Shown: positions 14,001-26,300, counted from the first letter of the stretch. The stretch: 55,000 nt of DNA from Glandiceps talaboti (GCF_964340395.1 NC_135561.1:23440986-23495985); one strand, 5' to 3'. The notes: generated by a model from the letters alone, not told the origin. Program-made: numbers and translations.

Positions 14001-16414
14001 CAACATTTGCATAAATATCAAACATATGTCCTGGTAAGGTATATTTGCTCAAATACAAAAACTAATCCATGGTTCGGAAATATTAGCCCTGTATCCAAGT
14101 AGTACATCATGAACTCCAAGCTACATGGAAACACATGATACATTCCAGGCAATGATGTGCCTTGACCTTGGCCTTCAATGAATTCACTGCACCCTATATA
14201 GGCCATATACGTTGGAGATTACTTGACAAACGTGGTATTTGTGACGTCATGTCGAATTAATCGAACATACAAAGCTGTGGATTTCTTTATAATTTCTTTC
14301 TTAATTAAGACAATATGTAGACTTGATATGTTAATGTCACACCACATGCAACGATTTGGCGCCCACCGAGTTTTAAGGACAAACAATGACGTCATGTACA
14401 TGTCCATATTTGGACATGCTTTGGGCCAGTCGTTTACTAGGATGAGCTGAGAGATAGGGGCGTTCCAATGATAACAAGATACATTAATGATCATGTTATC
14501 AAATAATCTACTTTGGGCTGTTCAGCATTAAAGCCTACATTTTCAGACCACCATTCGATCATCGCTAAGAGCTGTTCAGCATTAAAGCCTACATTTGCAG
14601 ACCACCATTCGATCATCGCTAAGAGCTGTTCAGTATTAAAGACTACATTTGCAGACCACCATTCGAGCATCGCCATCAGACGCAGTTGGGAATCATATTA
14701 AATGTATAAGTTTGTGATATACATGGAGCGCAATACCACTAAAAGATTAACACGATACAATCAAATCAAACAAGTGGTTTCTGGTGACGTCACCACTATA
14801 TTACACCTGGCACATCGTCATAAAAAATACTACATTACGTTACGTTACGTTACGTTACGTTACGTTACGTTACAGGTAAAACAAACTTTAATGTAAGAGG
14901 GGATACACTACCACGACTGCAGAGAATATAGTTTAAGTGTTATCCGTGTGTACAATCTCAATATCACTCTTTTGTCCTTCTGAAGATATAATTCAATACC
15001 ACGTATAGTTTCTTACTACAGAGTTGTACAAAGTGTCATCTACGGTACCGAAGATAACATAACATAACACAACATAACATAACATAACATAACATAACAT
15101 AACATAACATAACATAACATAACATAACATAATGCAGTATAATATAGTATATGTTGGACGTTTAGATAAATCGGGTGCAGGATCATCATCAACAATACAC
15201 TAATTTAATGAAACACCTCCATGTCTATATATTTTATCTGATTCAACCCTGTGTATATTGGCTAACACCAAATCATATTAGTCTTGCTTGCAGACGGAGT
15301 AAATTGGGACTTGATTCTGACAATGACCCTTCTCTACAAAAAAAACACAATGTCAGAATATGAATCTTACTCTGTCTTACCGCTTTCCTACAAGATCACC
15401 AACAAGGTCACCTACGAGGTCACCAACAAGATCACCAGCACAGACCATGACAATTATGGCAATATATACATGACAACAAATGCTAACAGTACTAGTACCA
15501 TCGGACTAGTAAAATAGTCTAAACATTACTATAGAAATTCACCAGTATCATCTCGTGTCATCAACACAGAATACATCTGACATTGAATAATCAAATACTC
15601 GACATATTCTCATCCGTTACTTGTTGGAACTTGAGCAACACAATCAAACACATCGATGTAGGCGCTCGGCCTGTGCTAAATAGTGCAGTGTGTGTATATG
15701 GCTATATAGAATTCTAAGGCGATATGTTTGGATGACGAAGTACAGCCATTTGCAGTCCAACTACATGAACTAACTATTCATTGCCCCTTTGCAGTCAATT
15801 ATTAATTAAAGAAACCCGTTTATCAATGTGCTTATACTTAGGACACATTTGATTCTCTACTGAATATTAAATGTTTTAAAACAAAGAGGGAGGAAACGGT
15901 CAATAGATGTGGTTACTTGGGTTGTTGCTAAATACAGATGACTATATATACTAAGATATATACTAAGATACATTTGCAAGAAATATTTTACAGTAAGAAC
16001 GCAAAATAGCAGCAACAACTTAACATGGCAAATATTTAACCTTTGTATCATGGACATCATAACCCGCGCTTTTATTGTAACAGCATCGTGTTCGCCATTT
16101 ATGCAGTAAATGTGTTGTCCAGGTTCACTGGGGAAAACGTCATAAAATCTGACAACAGAAAGCAATAAACGCAGTTGATTTATGGCCGCTTTCCATTCCC
16201 AGAATACAAAAAAAGTTGACGACTTAAATCTGCCTTTATCGAATAGCTTGATCGCTTTGAAAACTTCAGACTATTTTGTTCTCGTCAAACACAATGTATA
16301 ATCTCAACAGGTATTGGTCTTGTAAAACTGGAATACCAATAAATGTTAATATACGATAACATGAGAGAGAATCTTACCTGCTGATAGAAGCAGAAATACA
16401 AGGATTCTTGACAT
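8002..16414 (-). CDS. Gene C: V-C Ig protein with hydrophobic C-terminus (complete)
   Basis: Four coding exons (16378-16414, 9923-10285, 8410-8727, 8002-8078) join in phase 1 to a 795-nt frame of 264 residues. The order is: signal peptide (MSRILVFLLLSA plus the first residues of exon 2), V-set domain (Cys40, Trp56, Cys113), C-type Ig domain (Cys162, Trp175, Cys218), and a hydrophobic tail ending KIV. The protein should be exported and held at the outer cell surface by a GPI anchor or a lone membrane helix, since no cytoplasmic domain follows. It is a paralogue of genes A, B and D, in the same orientation. A ~6-kb first intron and two minisatellites in the V-C intron separate its exons. Its ligand is unknown. 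It resembles the V-C proteins reported from amphioxus; VCBPs are excluded by the absence of a chitin-binding domain. Confidence 0.9.
8138..8293. repeat. (CACC/CACT)n microsatellite in gene C last intron
   Basis: CACC and CACT blocks lie between the C exon and the anchor exon of gene C. Confidence 0.96.
8410..8727 (-). CDS. Gene C exon 3: C-type Ig domain
   Basis: A 318-nt exon, phase 1 at both ends, with acceptor TTACATTTCAG and donor ACTG|GTAAGT. Landmarks are DLTCKAYRGRP for the first Cys, KLIWY for the Trp, NRDGTYD for strand E, and KILKCQSDQQP for the second Cys. The DGTY strand-E motif is shared by all four genes and recalls C1-set domains. Confidence 0.93.
8999..9264. repeat. ~21-24-bp minisatellite in gene C V-C intron
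   Basis: Units are built on TAGGAGTAACTTTA followed by ATTCAGC, TTGCAGC or ATTTCACATACA variants, about 12 units in all. Confidence 0.92.
9339..9818. repeat. 32-bp minisatellite, 15 units, in gene C V-C intron
   Basis: A highly uniform array has the core AATATAGTTTATATCAGCC. The span of 480 bp equals 15 units of 32 bp. The only regular variation is C or T before AATATAG. Confidence 0.95.
9923..10285 (-). CDS. Gene C exon 2: V-set Ig domain with J-like end
   Basis: A 363-nt exon, phase 1 at both ends, with acceptor TTATTTGCAG and donor TACA|GTAAGT. It begins V-CHTAYSLTVTTDP, finishing the signal peptide. V-set marks are LKCQF, VVTWTF, then GDLRITKAKITDTGDFIC, where the usual Tyr of D-x-G-x-Y-x-C is Phe. 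The strand-G end is QGSASTRLEVYS, fused to the V domain in the same exon. Confidence 0.94.
13230..13570. repeat. 37-bp minisatellite, about 9 units
   Basis: Units contain CCCGACAAAATACCCAGTTA and AGTCAATTAATTAATTT. It lies in intron 1 of gene C. Confidence 0.94.
14513..14672. repeat. 54-bp tandem repeat, 3 units
   Basis: Three units contain CTGTTCAGCATTAAAGCC and GACCACCATTCGATCATCGC. The period is a multiple of three, so short ORFs persist on both strands. They are not credible genes. Confidence 0.92.
14834..14873. repeat. (TTACG)n microsatellite
   Basis: Eight pentanucleotide units, in gene C intron 1. Confidence 0.95.
15055..15132. repeat. (ACATA)n microsatellite
   Basis: Around fifteen AACAT/ATAAC pentanucleotide units, in gene C intron 1. 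Confidence 0.95.
16378..16414 (-). CDS. Gene C exon 1: signal peptide
   Basis: ATG at 16414 encodes MSRILVFLLLSA followed by G|GTAAGA, a strong donor with phase 1. The exon is 37 nt, below usual ORF limits. The short basic N-region and leucine-rich core are a typical secretion signal. It was found by matching the phase and position of the V exon. Confidence 0.88.
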
Positions 16415-17100
16415 GGTTGTAGCTGAATTGATAAAGCAGTAGCTATGATGTAAATTTGCAAAGAACTGAAAACCAGTAGAGCCACGCACTTCTGCAGCCG
16501 TTATCTATCTAATTTCACAGGTGTGTGAGGTCTATGCTCATCCGCGTTATCAGAAAAATAGTTCCCAAATGTTGATTGGTCAAATGAATCAACAAATCAG
16601 TCAACTTGCATCATAAAAGCAATTATCTTGTTCAAGAATGAAATACAGTACGGGAAAATGGTGACACATTCTAGTCTTATTTCATATATTTTATTTGTTC
16701 CTTTCCTCCTCTAAGCTAAGGTGTGTTTCCAGGCCAGACACCACACACCTTGTATCAAGGCGTCGGGTAGATTGTTGACTCACTATTACATCCATACATC
16801 AATAGATATGTCATGATAAATATTAACTATTAAGATTTTTATCAATCGATGGCTTCTGACTCCGACTTGAAACTTGTTATAAGTCACGTCATGGCAAGTG
16901 CCTGTATCTTCTCTCCGATAAATACGATGAAACGAGTTTTTATTAACGCCGGTATAAACTTGACTCAATCATGACCTCTTTGACGCTCTCCTCTAAACTT
17001 GAATGGTATAAACGAGTTTGATGCTCAGTGTTATTGTTGTTTATGTCTCTTATAATTCAATCTACTCTCACCAGCTGATTGTGAGTGCTGCCCAAGTTCA
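16415..17100. other. Upstream flank of gene C, no gene seen
   Basis: A TTTTATGA motif on the minus strand about 200 bp before the start codon is a weak TATA candidate. No ORF with domain character is present. Confidence 0.35.
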
Positions 17101-17114
17101 ATATTTTCAGAGTT

Positions 17115-17190
17115 GATTCGCTATCTTAAGTTAATTAGCTAGTTTTTACTAATTAATATCTTAAGTTAATTAGCTAGTTTTTACTAATCA
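17115..17190. repeat. Short direct duplication
   Basis: ATCTTAAGTTAATTAGCTAG and the following TTTTTACTA occur twice in tandem. Confidence 0.85.
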
Positions 17191-17424
17191 TTAATTCGTA
17201 TAATATATTGGAGATCAAAATTAAAATAAAACTTTAATATTTCCAGGTCAAACGTCGATCACATTTTTGTTTGTTTATTTCTCCGGTACAAGGCCGAACA
17301 GTGGTCATACCCATGATGAGTGAAGTAACATCACGTGATCAGACAACTCTGTAACACATAGTAAAGATTTGAAAATTACGAATATAGATTTGCTGCAGAC
17401 CTTGTATGCTAGAAGGACTAGTTT

Positions 17425-17752
17425 GGTATAGTCACTGTTCTATTCTATAGTCACTGGTCTATGGTATAGTCACTAGTCTATGGTATAGTCATTGGTCTAT
17501 TGTATAGTCACTAGTCTATGGTATAGTCACTGGTCTATGGTATAGTCACTGGTTTATGGTATAGTCACTGGTCTATTGTATAGTCACTGGTCTATTGTAT
17601 AGTCACTGGTCTATGGTATAGTCACTAGTCTATGGTATAGTCACTGGTCTATGGTATAGTCACTGGTCTATGGTATAGTCACTGGTCTATGGTATAGTCA
17701 CTGGTCTATGGTATAGTCACTGGTCTATGGTATAGTCACTGGTCTATGATAT
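17425..17752. repeat. 19-bp minisatellite, about 17 units
   Basis: Units of GGTCTATGGTATAGTCACT have G/A and G/T variants. Confidence 0.95.
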
Positions 17753-18184
17753 ATTTATTATCTCATACCTATATACCACTACTACGTATATTATGTATCA
17801 TCTTTGGTCCAACTCCTAACCAAAACGAGGCTGGCCCTACCTTGTGTCTCTTTGGTGAACTCACATTAACCCAATGACGTCATTGTAAGCACAAACTATC
17901 CTATTTCACCATTTGTATACTATTTATATAAGTTAAATAATCATCACATTAAATAGTGTCGTAACACAAATGTAATTTTACATTTATTCATGATGTATTG
18001 GTTCATAAGGGACAGGTCAGTTTCTTCAGCTGGGGGGGGGGCGCAGTGGATTGATGGGGCCCCCTGTTTTTGAAATTGGCAGTAGTGGGTTGTTCTGTTT
18101 TGAAACTTGTGAATGGGGGGGGGTGTCATTGTGTTTTGGATTGTGATGGAAACAAAAAATCCCTTTCTAGAATGGTTTATATCC

Positions 18185-18530
18185 TTGTCTAAAATGTGGT
18201 ACATGTAAATATTTGTTCTTGTCCCCGTTTCTTACATCATGATCAATTCTTTAATATAACTTCAGAGTTCAAACATAACTATAAATATACACATGTATTA
18301 CCTAGCTACCACACTAGTTACAGAACATGTCATGTAAATACTTGGCTGTTTCACAATCAGTGCTTCACATACATTGCACTTTGGGGAAAAAGTGAACTTG
18401 AAGGTTTCGTAATGGTATCTTCATAGATAGTTTATAAAAGAAGTTAATCTAAAATGTTCTACTCGTCACTATGAACTTGTCAGAAGGGATTAATACACTT
18501 TCTATTTTGGACACTACATGTTATTGACAC
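18185..18530 (+). repeat. Left arm of a 7-kb-spaced inverted repeat
   Basis: The sequence, including TTACCTAGCTACCACACTAG and AAAGTGAACTTGAAGGTTT, recurs in opposite orientation at 25010-25335. ORFs in both arms share the peptide [14 protein letters not shown], but only because the DNA is repeated. These are either two copies of a dispersed repeat or the terminal repeats of a large element. Confidence 0.8.
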
Positions 18531-18699
18531 TACAAATCACCACATCTCATCAGATCCCAGTTTCTATTATACACTAGGTATGACCCCTTAAAGTTCTCTA
18601 ACATACCAGTGACTTTACTATACATGCAATGTTAATGTCCCTATACCAAGTGTTACAGGCCAAATTTTACGTGACATGACTCATTTAAAACTTACATTT

Positions 18700-19740
18700 A
18701 CGTTAGCTTTTCAAAGCTTGGAAATATTGCCTCAAAGGCTATGAATAACCTAAATATTGCACCAAAAACTTCCAGATCTGCCAGGGGGAACCCCAAGGAC
18801 TTCCTCACCCCCAGAGGTCACTCATGCATTCAACCAACAATCAAATGTACAAACCGTTTTACTGTCATAATGGTATTAAACTTTTCTTAAATATTTCACT
18901 AATGTTAATTTGAGATGATATTGTCTTTTAAAGATGTGAAATGTTTGCCAAGATAGTCTCAAATTGCCGTAAACTCCAAATCACAACCACCAATGATACT
19001 ACCGTTAGATGTGTTGACCTTTACTATAATGATGCCATTTAACTTTTTAAGAACATATTTCAACCCTATATAAGTTATAAAGAATAGTTTCTGATACTTG
19101 ATGTCGTTGTCTTGTAAAGCTTGGAGGTTATTACTTGAAAGGGGTTGAATAGCCTAAAATTGGCTTTAAGAGTAAAAAACCTCCTGGGCTTCTAGGGGAG
19201 ACCCACATAAGATGTACACATCCCAGCCTCAAGCTCTTCCCCCTACCTCTTACTGTCAAGATACTATCAAACTTTATTTCAAAAATATTTCAACCCTATT
19301 TAGCTGCTTTTACATGTTGGTGCTGTGTTGTAAAGCTTGGAAATTATTGTCTGAGAGTGTCTAAATAGTCTCAAGACTGATTTTTTCATGGTAAAAAACC
19401 TCCACGGCTTCTAGGGGGAGACCTCCTAGGACCCCCACAAGAGATGGACAACCCAGTCGCTCTTCCCCTACCTCTTACTGTCAAGATGCTATCAAAGTAT
19501 ATTTCAAAAATATTCAACCCTGTGCAGTTGTCTTTTACATGTTGTTGTCTTGTAAAGCTTGGAAATTATTGTCTGAAAGGGTCTGAATAGTCTCAAAATT
19601 GACTTTTAAGAGTAAAAATCCTCTAGGGTTTCTAGGGGAAACCCCTAGCACTCCACATGATGTACATATTTCCTTTTCAAGCTTTCCCTCACCTTTCACT
19701 GTCAAGATGTTATTAAACTCCTTTTGCAATATATTTACCC
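18700..19740. repeat. Diverged tandem repeat of about 210 bp, 4-5 units
   Basis: Successive units share TTGTAAAGCTTGGAAATTAT, CTAGGGGGAGACC-type segments and TACTGTCAAGAT. Divergence is high, pointing to an old array. No gene is seen in it. Confidence 0.75.
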
Positions 19741-21124
19741 TGTGTAGTCAATAATTATAATTATGATAGTGCTATCCCGGGATCTTGTAAAGTATTTGCG
19801 AGACAGTCAAGCAGTCCACATTGAGTCATGATCAAAAATACATGTCATGTGAATATTATATTATATATATATATATATATGGAGGGGGGTCATCATGTTT
19901 TAGAATTAAGTGATAGGGGGTCAGCCTGTTTTTGGTTTTACAGATAGGGGGGGGGGGGGTCAGTGACTTTTTGTAGGCCCGATGGTAGAATCCTCCGAAC
20001 CCCCCCCCCCCCCCATAAGGCTGGAGAAACTGCCCGGTCTGATAATGATGGTCGTGATGGGGAATACTTATTTTGTACCCCTCCTGGAAATACTTATGTT
20101 GTACCCTCCTTCTCCTGTTGATCCATATGACAACTGTCAAAATTACAAATACTTACCGTTTTCAAAAGATTTCAAAGATTAGTGGTCTTGCCTTATTGAA
20201 AATTATCAAAGTATTAATAGTGCCACCTTTCAATCTTGGTATGGTGATAGTAAGGGAAAGTACTTTGCATTACACACTTGTATGAGGAGATTGTTAAAGG
20301 TACGACTGCCTCGGCCTGGGACCCTATTTTGCATATGACCGACTGTATGTTTGGAGGTGGAGAACTTGTGATGACTCACTGGCAAGTAATCACCAAAAAT
20401 ATAAACATTCCCTATCTGGGTTGTTCACATGCAAATGCCGCATATTTGAATAATCCTGAGTGACACACAATCTAAACAGCTGTTTGCAGTTGAATTTGTC
20501 TCATTTTGAAAGTTTCTTTCATTCTATGAAACAAACAGATTGCTTTTCAAATAATTTGTGTATCAAGTTACCATCCTACGACATTCACAAATAATTTGTG
20601 CACGATACATGACCTGTGTATTTCTCAGGGCACAGAAAAAATACTGAAAACAAGACCCAGAAGCTAGTGCTCTGTACAGCAGTTTGAATTTCCCGCATTT
20701 GCATAGATTAGCCATAATCCTCTTTATATAGGGCAGTTCTGTCTTTAAGTAGGGGAGAGAATCAATCGATTATCTTGTTGATAATAGTTGATTTGGAATG
20801 GTGGTACAATGGGAAATGGAAGACATAATATGCATTTCAGACATATTGACATTCTTACTATTTATTATAGAAAGATAATACACAACATAATGAATTATGG
20901 TTAATGTAAAAATATAGAAGTAGGTACCACTAGAAGTATTCAGAGTGAATACACTCAGTTTTACTAACGAATAAAACACTATATAAATTCATAATGCATG
21001 TTAAATGATCAACTGCTGGTATGACTCAGAATAACTGGTTAAACCTAAAAAATAAATGACATAACTAGAGTGATACTAACAATATAAAATTGTAGATAAT
21101 ACAGTCCCTACAATCACTACATGT
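19741..21124. other. Non-coding interval with G/C homopolymer runs
   Basis: It contains a TA microsatellite near 19861 and poly-G and poly-C runs near 19947 and 20000 that create spurious ORFs. No domain or exon was recognised. Confidence 0.5.
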
Positions 21125-21484
21125 AAATTGAATGTGGGTGTACATGTCTGAATGGTAACCATACCTCTAGCAAATTGAATGTGGGTGTACATGTCTGAAT
21201 GGTAACCATACCTCTAGCAAATTGAATGTGGGTGTACATGTCTGAATGGTAACCATACCTCTAGCAAATTGAATGTGGGTGTACATGTCTGAATGGTAAC
21301 CATACCTCTAGCAAATTGAATGTGGGTGTACATGTCTGAATAGTAACCATACCTCTAGCAAATTGAATGTGGGTGTACATGTCTGAATGGTAACCATACC
21401 TCTAGCAAATTGAATGTGGGTGTACATGTGTGAATAGTAACCATACCTCTAGCAAATTGAATGTGGGTGTACATGTCTGAATGG
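21125..21484. repeat. 47-bp minisatellite, about 7.7 units
   Basis: Units contain AATTGAATGTGGGTGTACAT and GGTAACCATACCTCTAGCA, with near-perfect homogeneity. Confidence 0.95.
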
Positions 21485-21499
21485 TCTTGGAATGAAACT

Positions 21500-22080
21500 T
21501 TCAAATACACTAAACTATTTGCTATTTGACCTTGAAGATGAAGGTCAAGGTCAAAGCTTTAGTATCCACCTTGAAAGCTAACCTTTATTAACATAAATGC
21601 AGACCCTTGAATGGTGTGTCTAGATACAAAATGTCATGATTTATTAACCAATCCATTATTTGATCTTCAATATAAAATTGAAAGTTTAAGATCAAGGTAT
21701 AAAGAGAAAGCTCATCATTGATGATATAAATGTAGACATATGGAGTCTTTGTGTTATAGTAGGAAGACAAATTTCAATTCATTTCAACTTGAAAATGTTT
21801 GTCTAGGTCAAGGACAAAGTCTTATTAGAAAGCTTACCATTGACAATATCGGGGTAGACACTTGAATGATGTCCATATGTATCAATTACACTTCGGAGAT
21901 AACAGGCAAGATTTGGGGTTTTATCACAAATATGGCTGCCATTTTAATATACAGGTCAAGGTCGCAAAATTAGGTGATGTACATATGCTTCATATAGTCA
22001 AACCCAAGTCATGATTAAAATATCATAATTATCAGTTGAAATGTTCAATTAAAAAATAACACCAATGTCATTGTAGCACA
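21500..22080. repeat. Interspersed repeat family with ATGGCTGCCATTTT and AAGGTCAAGGTCAAAG
   Basis: One of at least four blocks in the window (others near 26440-28020, 43330-43790 and 45040-45445) that share TTAGAAAGCTCATCATTGATA, ATGGCTGCCATT and AGGTCAAAG-type segments. No coding content is seen. Confidence 0.7.
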
Positions 22081-22129
22081 ACCACATGCCAGTCCATCCT
22101 TGTTGTTACCCGTCTTGTTGTTAGACATA

Positions 22130-22566
22130 TCTGCAAACATTTGTTATTGTTTACCCACTTACCTACCCATTTCTGCTTTTATCTTTGCAATATACAACAT
22201 CATATGACTGTTGCTATGGGCGTGGTCTTGTTGTTAGACATATTTGCATACTTTATTGAATGTTCATTCATTTGCCTACCCATTCCTCTTTTTCTCTTTG
22301 CCATGTACACCATCATAGGCTGTTGCTATGGTGTGCTCTTGTTGCTAGGTGTATTTGCAAACATTTTTGAATGTTTATTCAGTTTCCCATCCATCCCTGT
22401 TGTTACCTTTGTAATAGGCAATACCGTTCAGCTGTTGCCATGAGTGTAGTCTTGTTGTTAGGCAGATATGCATACATTTTTATCTTGAACAATTTCCCAA
22501 GTACAGAGTAACTCACCAAATACCAAAATAATGTTCCCAGCTGATTTCGTCGACTGCCATCCATCC

Positions 22567-22601
<35 letters not shown>

Positions 22602-22610
22602 AACTTACCA
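22130..22610. repeat. GTTGCTATGGGCGTGGTC repeat units ending in a GACA tract
   Basis: Three tandem units of about 110 bp each carry GCTGTTGCTATGG(G)CGTGGTC and GTTGTTAGGCA. They are followed by CCATCCATCC(AGAC)n at about 22560-22600. The same unit occurs at 29945-30330, 34336-34455 and 35900-36660. Confidence 0.75.
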
Positions 22611-23282
22611 CATCTATAGCATGATTGAATCTTCAAGGACTAATTTATCATGTTCCATAAACAAGTATATGTGAATTGCCCCATGAAATGATTTTATGAT
22701 TTTATGACATTAAAAAACAGTATCACTAGAACATATCGCTCAGAGTGTATAAAAGCTAAAAATTTCCAAACAAAAATCATAACAAAATACACATTGCTGA
22801 TGCCATCATCTACATTTGAGCAACTGCTCATGTACACACTCTAAGTAGAGCATATACTAAACAACAATAGGTCAGACAGTCTTTCACTTTAAGTACACAC
22901 ACAGAGAGACATTTCACCATGCCTATAGCACAACCGAACCTCAATTCATTTGTGCTAATAAGAAATCGGCTGTTATATTTACGTATCTTGTAGTTGGTAA
23001 ATCTGATTTTTAAAAATATGCAAGAATGAACCGACTGATTTGACTTCACTATGGTTTTTTATAGTAATCATTACATTTCAAAAAGTCAGACCTTAGTATG
23101 TACTAGTTTACCTACATAAAACTACAGAGCTTAGCATTTCAAATACGACAACATTATAAAAATTGAACCCAATCTGAGAGACAATCACCAACAGGTCAGT
23201 TATAATGATGAATTCTTCTTTTTGTGTCTCCATGGCAAATGTTGAACTTCAAGTCCCCGAAAGTTTTTGAAAATGTAAACAC
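22611..23282. other. Sequence 3' of gene B, no gene seen
   Basis: This should contain the gene B 3' untranslated region on the minus strand. No AATAAA was noticed close to the stop, and no further exon was recognised. Confidence 0.4.
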
Positions 23283-23365
23283 TCAATGCAGCATTGTTGT
23301 CAGTAGAATAAATAAGACACATGTTGTCACAAGTAACAAACTGTGTGTCACTGGGGTGGCACTAC
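23283..23365 (-). CDS. Gene B exon 4: hydrophobic C-terminal/anchor exon
   Basis: The acceptor CTTTCAACAG leads into an 83-nt coding segment ending in TGA. It reads SSATPVTHS, then [18 protein letters not shown]. Small residues before a terminal hydrophobic run match a GPI signal. Same phase and length class as in genes A and C. Confidence 0.82.
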
Positions 23366-26300
23366 CTGTTGAAAGATAAAGATACAGAAAACATATCAAC
23401 ACAATGAAAGTTGACTATCAAGGTTGTCAGTTATCAAAACAACGCATTGTTAGTGTTAGCAATCTTTTGTAAGGAAAGGATGACATATGAGAATAAGTCA
23501 TTGAGAATTGAACCCCGCTATGATTGAGTTTTAAGGAACTGGCAGTTTATGTTGTCATTTTCTTGATATCACTACTCTGATCACACAACAACACTTGTGA
23601 ACCTAAATCAAATAGACTTAGATATGTTGTGTCTGCTCGTTGGACATGGAACATGCCTACTCATGTTGTGTCTCCTCGTTGGACATGCCTACTCTTCAAG
23701 ATGACATGATGGAATAAACCATTCAACAATAAAGGATGGGTCGGGTATGGGGTGGGGCGACCTGTTCAAGTATGTCTGAGTTATGGCTTTGGACATGGAA
23801 AATTTGCAAATAAAATGGCTGCCAGGCAGCCATATTGGATCGTATCACAACGAAAATGGATATGCACATGTATGTCATAGAACACCAACTTTGAATGAGA
23901 TCTGTTCAAGCATGTCTGAGTTATGGCTTTGGACATGGAAAATTTGCAAACAAAATGGCTGCCAGGCAGCCATATTGGATCATGTCAAGATGAAAAGGGG
24001 TATGCACATGTATGTCATAGACCACTGTCCTAATACCAACTCTGAATGAGATCTGTTCAAGTATGTCTGAGTTATGGCTTTGGACATGGAAAATTTGCAA
24101 ACAAATGGCTGCTAGGCAGCCATATTGGATCGTATCACGACGAAAATGGATATGCACATGTATGTCATAGAACGCTGTCCTAATACCAACTTTGAATGAG
24201 ATCTGTTTAAGCATGTCTGAGTTAGGCTTTGGACATGGAAAATTCACAAACAAAGTGGTTGCCAGGCAGCCATATTGGATCGTATCACGACGAAAATGGA
24301 TATGCACATGTATGTCATAGAACACTGTCCTAATACCAACTTTGAATGAGATCTGTTCAAGCATGTCTGAGTTATGGCTTTGGACATGAAAATTTTCAAA
24401 CAAAATGGCTACCAGGCAGCCATATTGGATCGTATCACAATGAAAATGGATATGCACGTGTATGTCATAGAACACTGTCCTAATACCAACTTTGAATAAA
24501 ATCTGTTCAAGCATGTCTGAGTTATGGCTTTGGACATGGAAATTCACAAACAAAATGGCTGCTAGGCGGCCATATTGGATCGTATCATGACAACAATGAA
24601 TATGCACATGTATGTCATAGAACACTGTCCTAATACCAACTTTGAATGAGATCTGTTAAAGCATGTCTGAGTTATGGCTTTAGACAGGGAAAATTCGCAA
24701 AGAAAATGGTTGCTAGGCGGCCATATTGGATCGTATCATAACACAAATTGACGTGCATATGTTGCCCCTGTACCAAGTTTGAAAAAAATCGGTCCAGGCA
24801 TCTCCAAGAAACGGCTGCGGACGGACGGACGGACGCACGGACGCACGGACGGACGCACTGACAGACGGAACCCAATCCATAAGTCCCCGTTCCGGACTTC
24901 GTCCGCGGGGACTAAAAAGCAACTACGTGAGGATAAACATTTTTTGAAATAAAGTTTCATAGCATCTTGACACTAGGAGGTGGAGGAAAGAACTTTGATG
25001 TAGTGTCTGAAATAGGAAGTATATCATTCCTTCTGACAAATTCATACTGAAGAGACTAGAACAATTTAGATTAAGTTCTTTTATAATAGTATCAAGATTA
25101 CCATTACAAAACCTTCAAGTTCACTTTTGCCCCAAAGTGTAAGATAAGTGAAGCACTGATTGTGAAACAGCCAAACACTTACATGGCATGTTCTGTAACT
25201 AGTGTGGTAGCTAGGTAATACATGTATTATATGTATAATTTTATGTATAGTTATGTTTGAACCCTTACATGAAGTAATATTTAAACCATCTATGAAAGAA
25301 ACAAGAGACAAGAACAAATATATATATATATGTACCACAGGCTAACGAAACTGACTGGTCCCTGACATGTGTTTGAAACGGTTTGTTATGATTTGACAAG
25401 TGTCCTGGTTGGAGAGGTACGAGCAGGTTGAACAGTATACTCGAACCTGTGCATCATTTCCCTGCCAAGATATTTTTTTTCCTAGCAGCAGTGGTCCATC
25501 TTTTTTTTTCATCACTCACTCATATCCTGATTTTTTTTTCAAGCAAATCCATTTGGCATCTTGTCTTTTCCCGAAATCTTCCAAGCCCCCCCCCCCGGAT
25601 ATCAAATGGTCCACCCCTAAACTTTATAAAACCAACATCATGAACATTCATAAGTAGGAAAAACATAAATAATAAGTAATTATTAATAAGTAATTTATTT
25701 GTAATTCATTTGTATAAATATACCCTTTTAAACAAGGTTGTTTTTTGGCAGTTGACAATTTCTTCAGTGCTAGAGATTCAGAATACTATGTACTAATCAG
25801 AGTAGGGACAGACAAAACGTAACTTTCATGGACACAAAGATCATATGTTGAGGGCTAAAACGTACTTCTTATTCTGACTGTATCACTCTTGTACTGGCTT
25901 GGCAACTCAGGTTCTTGATTTGATTCACACTTTAAGATTTTACCATTATCTTCAAGATTACCAGTGTAGGCATATGTACTGTCTGTATTGTAAGTACCAT
26001 CGGTGTTTGCTCGAATAGTTTCTTCTCCCTGGCCTTGATTTTCATTGGCTATATACCAAAACAGTTTTGCAGCGGGAGTTGCCAGGGTAGCCCTACAAAT
26101 CACATTTCTTGTTTCCCCAACTGGCACGATGAAGTCTGCACCTGGACTGAAATCTACAATGTCCACAGTGTTGGCCAAACCTGAAGGAAATATAATTAAG
26201 ACTATATGAACAACTTTAACAGTAAACAATTACAATGAAAAGGCTCACGGATGTGTTGTTGAAGATGCAGTTCTAAACTATGTAGGGATATTGCTGAGAT

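Larger units (their letters stand above)
10286..16377 (-). other. Gene C intron 1 (about 6.1 kb)
   Basis: This connects the signal exon to the V exon. It holds a 29-bp direct duplication near 10936-10990, the arrays listed separately, and otherwise unremarkable AT-rich sequence. A minus-strand ORF at 11187-11450 is hydrophobic and has RYLAIIFPL, faintly like the end of helix 3 of a GPCR. It has no start, splice context or further helices, so it was not called. No other exon was recognised. Confidence 0.7.

Noticed and set aside
23921-24625. 234-codon minus-strand ORF with five repeats containing [10 protein letters not shown]
   Set aside because: Produced by a 150-bp (multiple of three) tandem array. 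It has no domain, and the other frames are also largely open.
24882-24913. Rho-independent terminator-like GC hairpin followed by A/T run
   Set aside because: The context is a eukaryotic repeat module; the hairpin is better explained as the end of a mobile repeat.
18196-25338. Two similar ORFs containing [14 protein letters not shown]
   Set aside because: They coincide with the two arms of the inverted repeat. Substitutions show no sign of coding constraint and the flanks lack splice sites.
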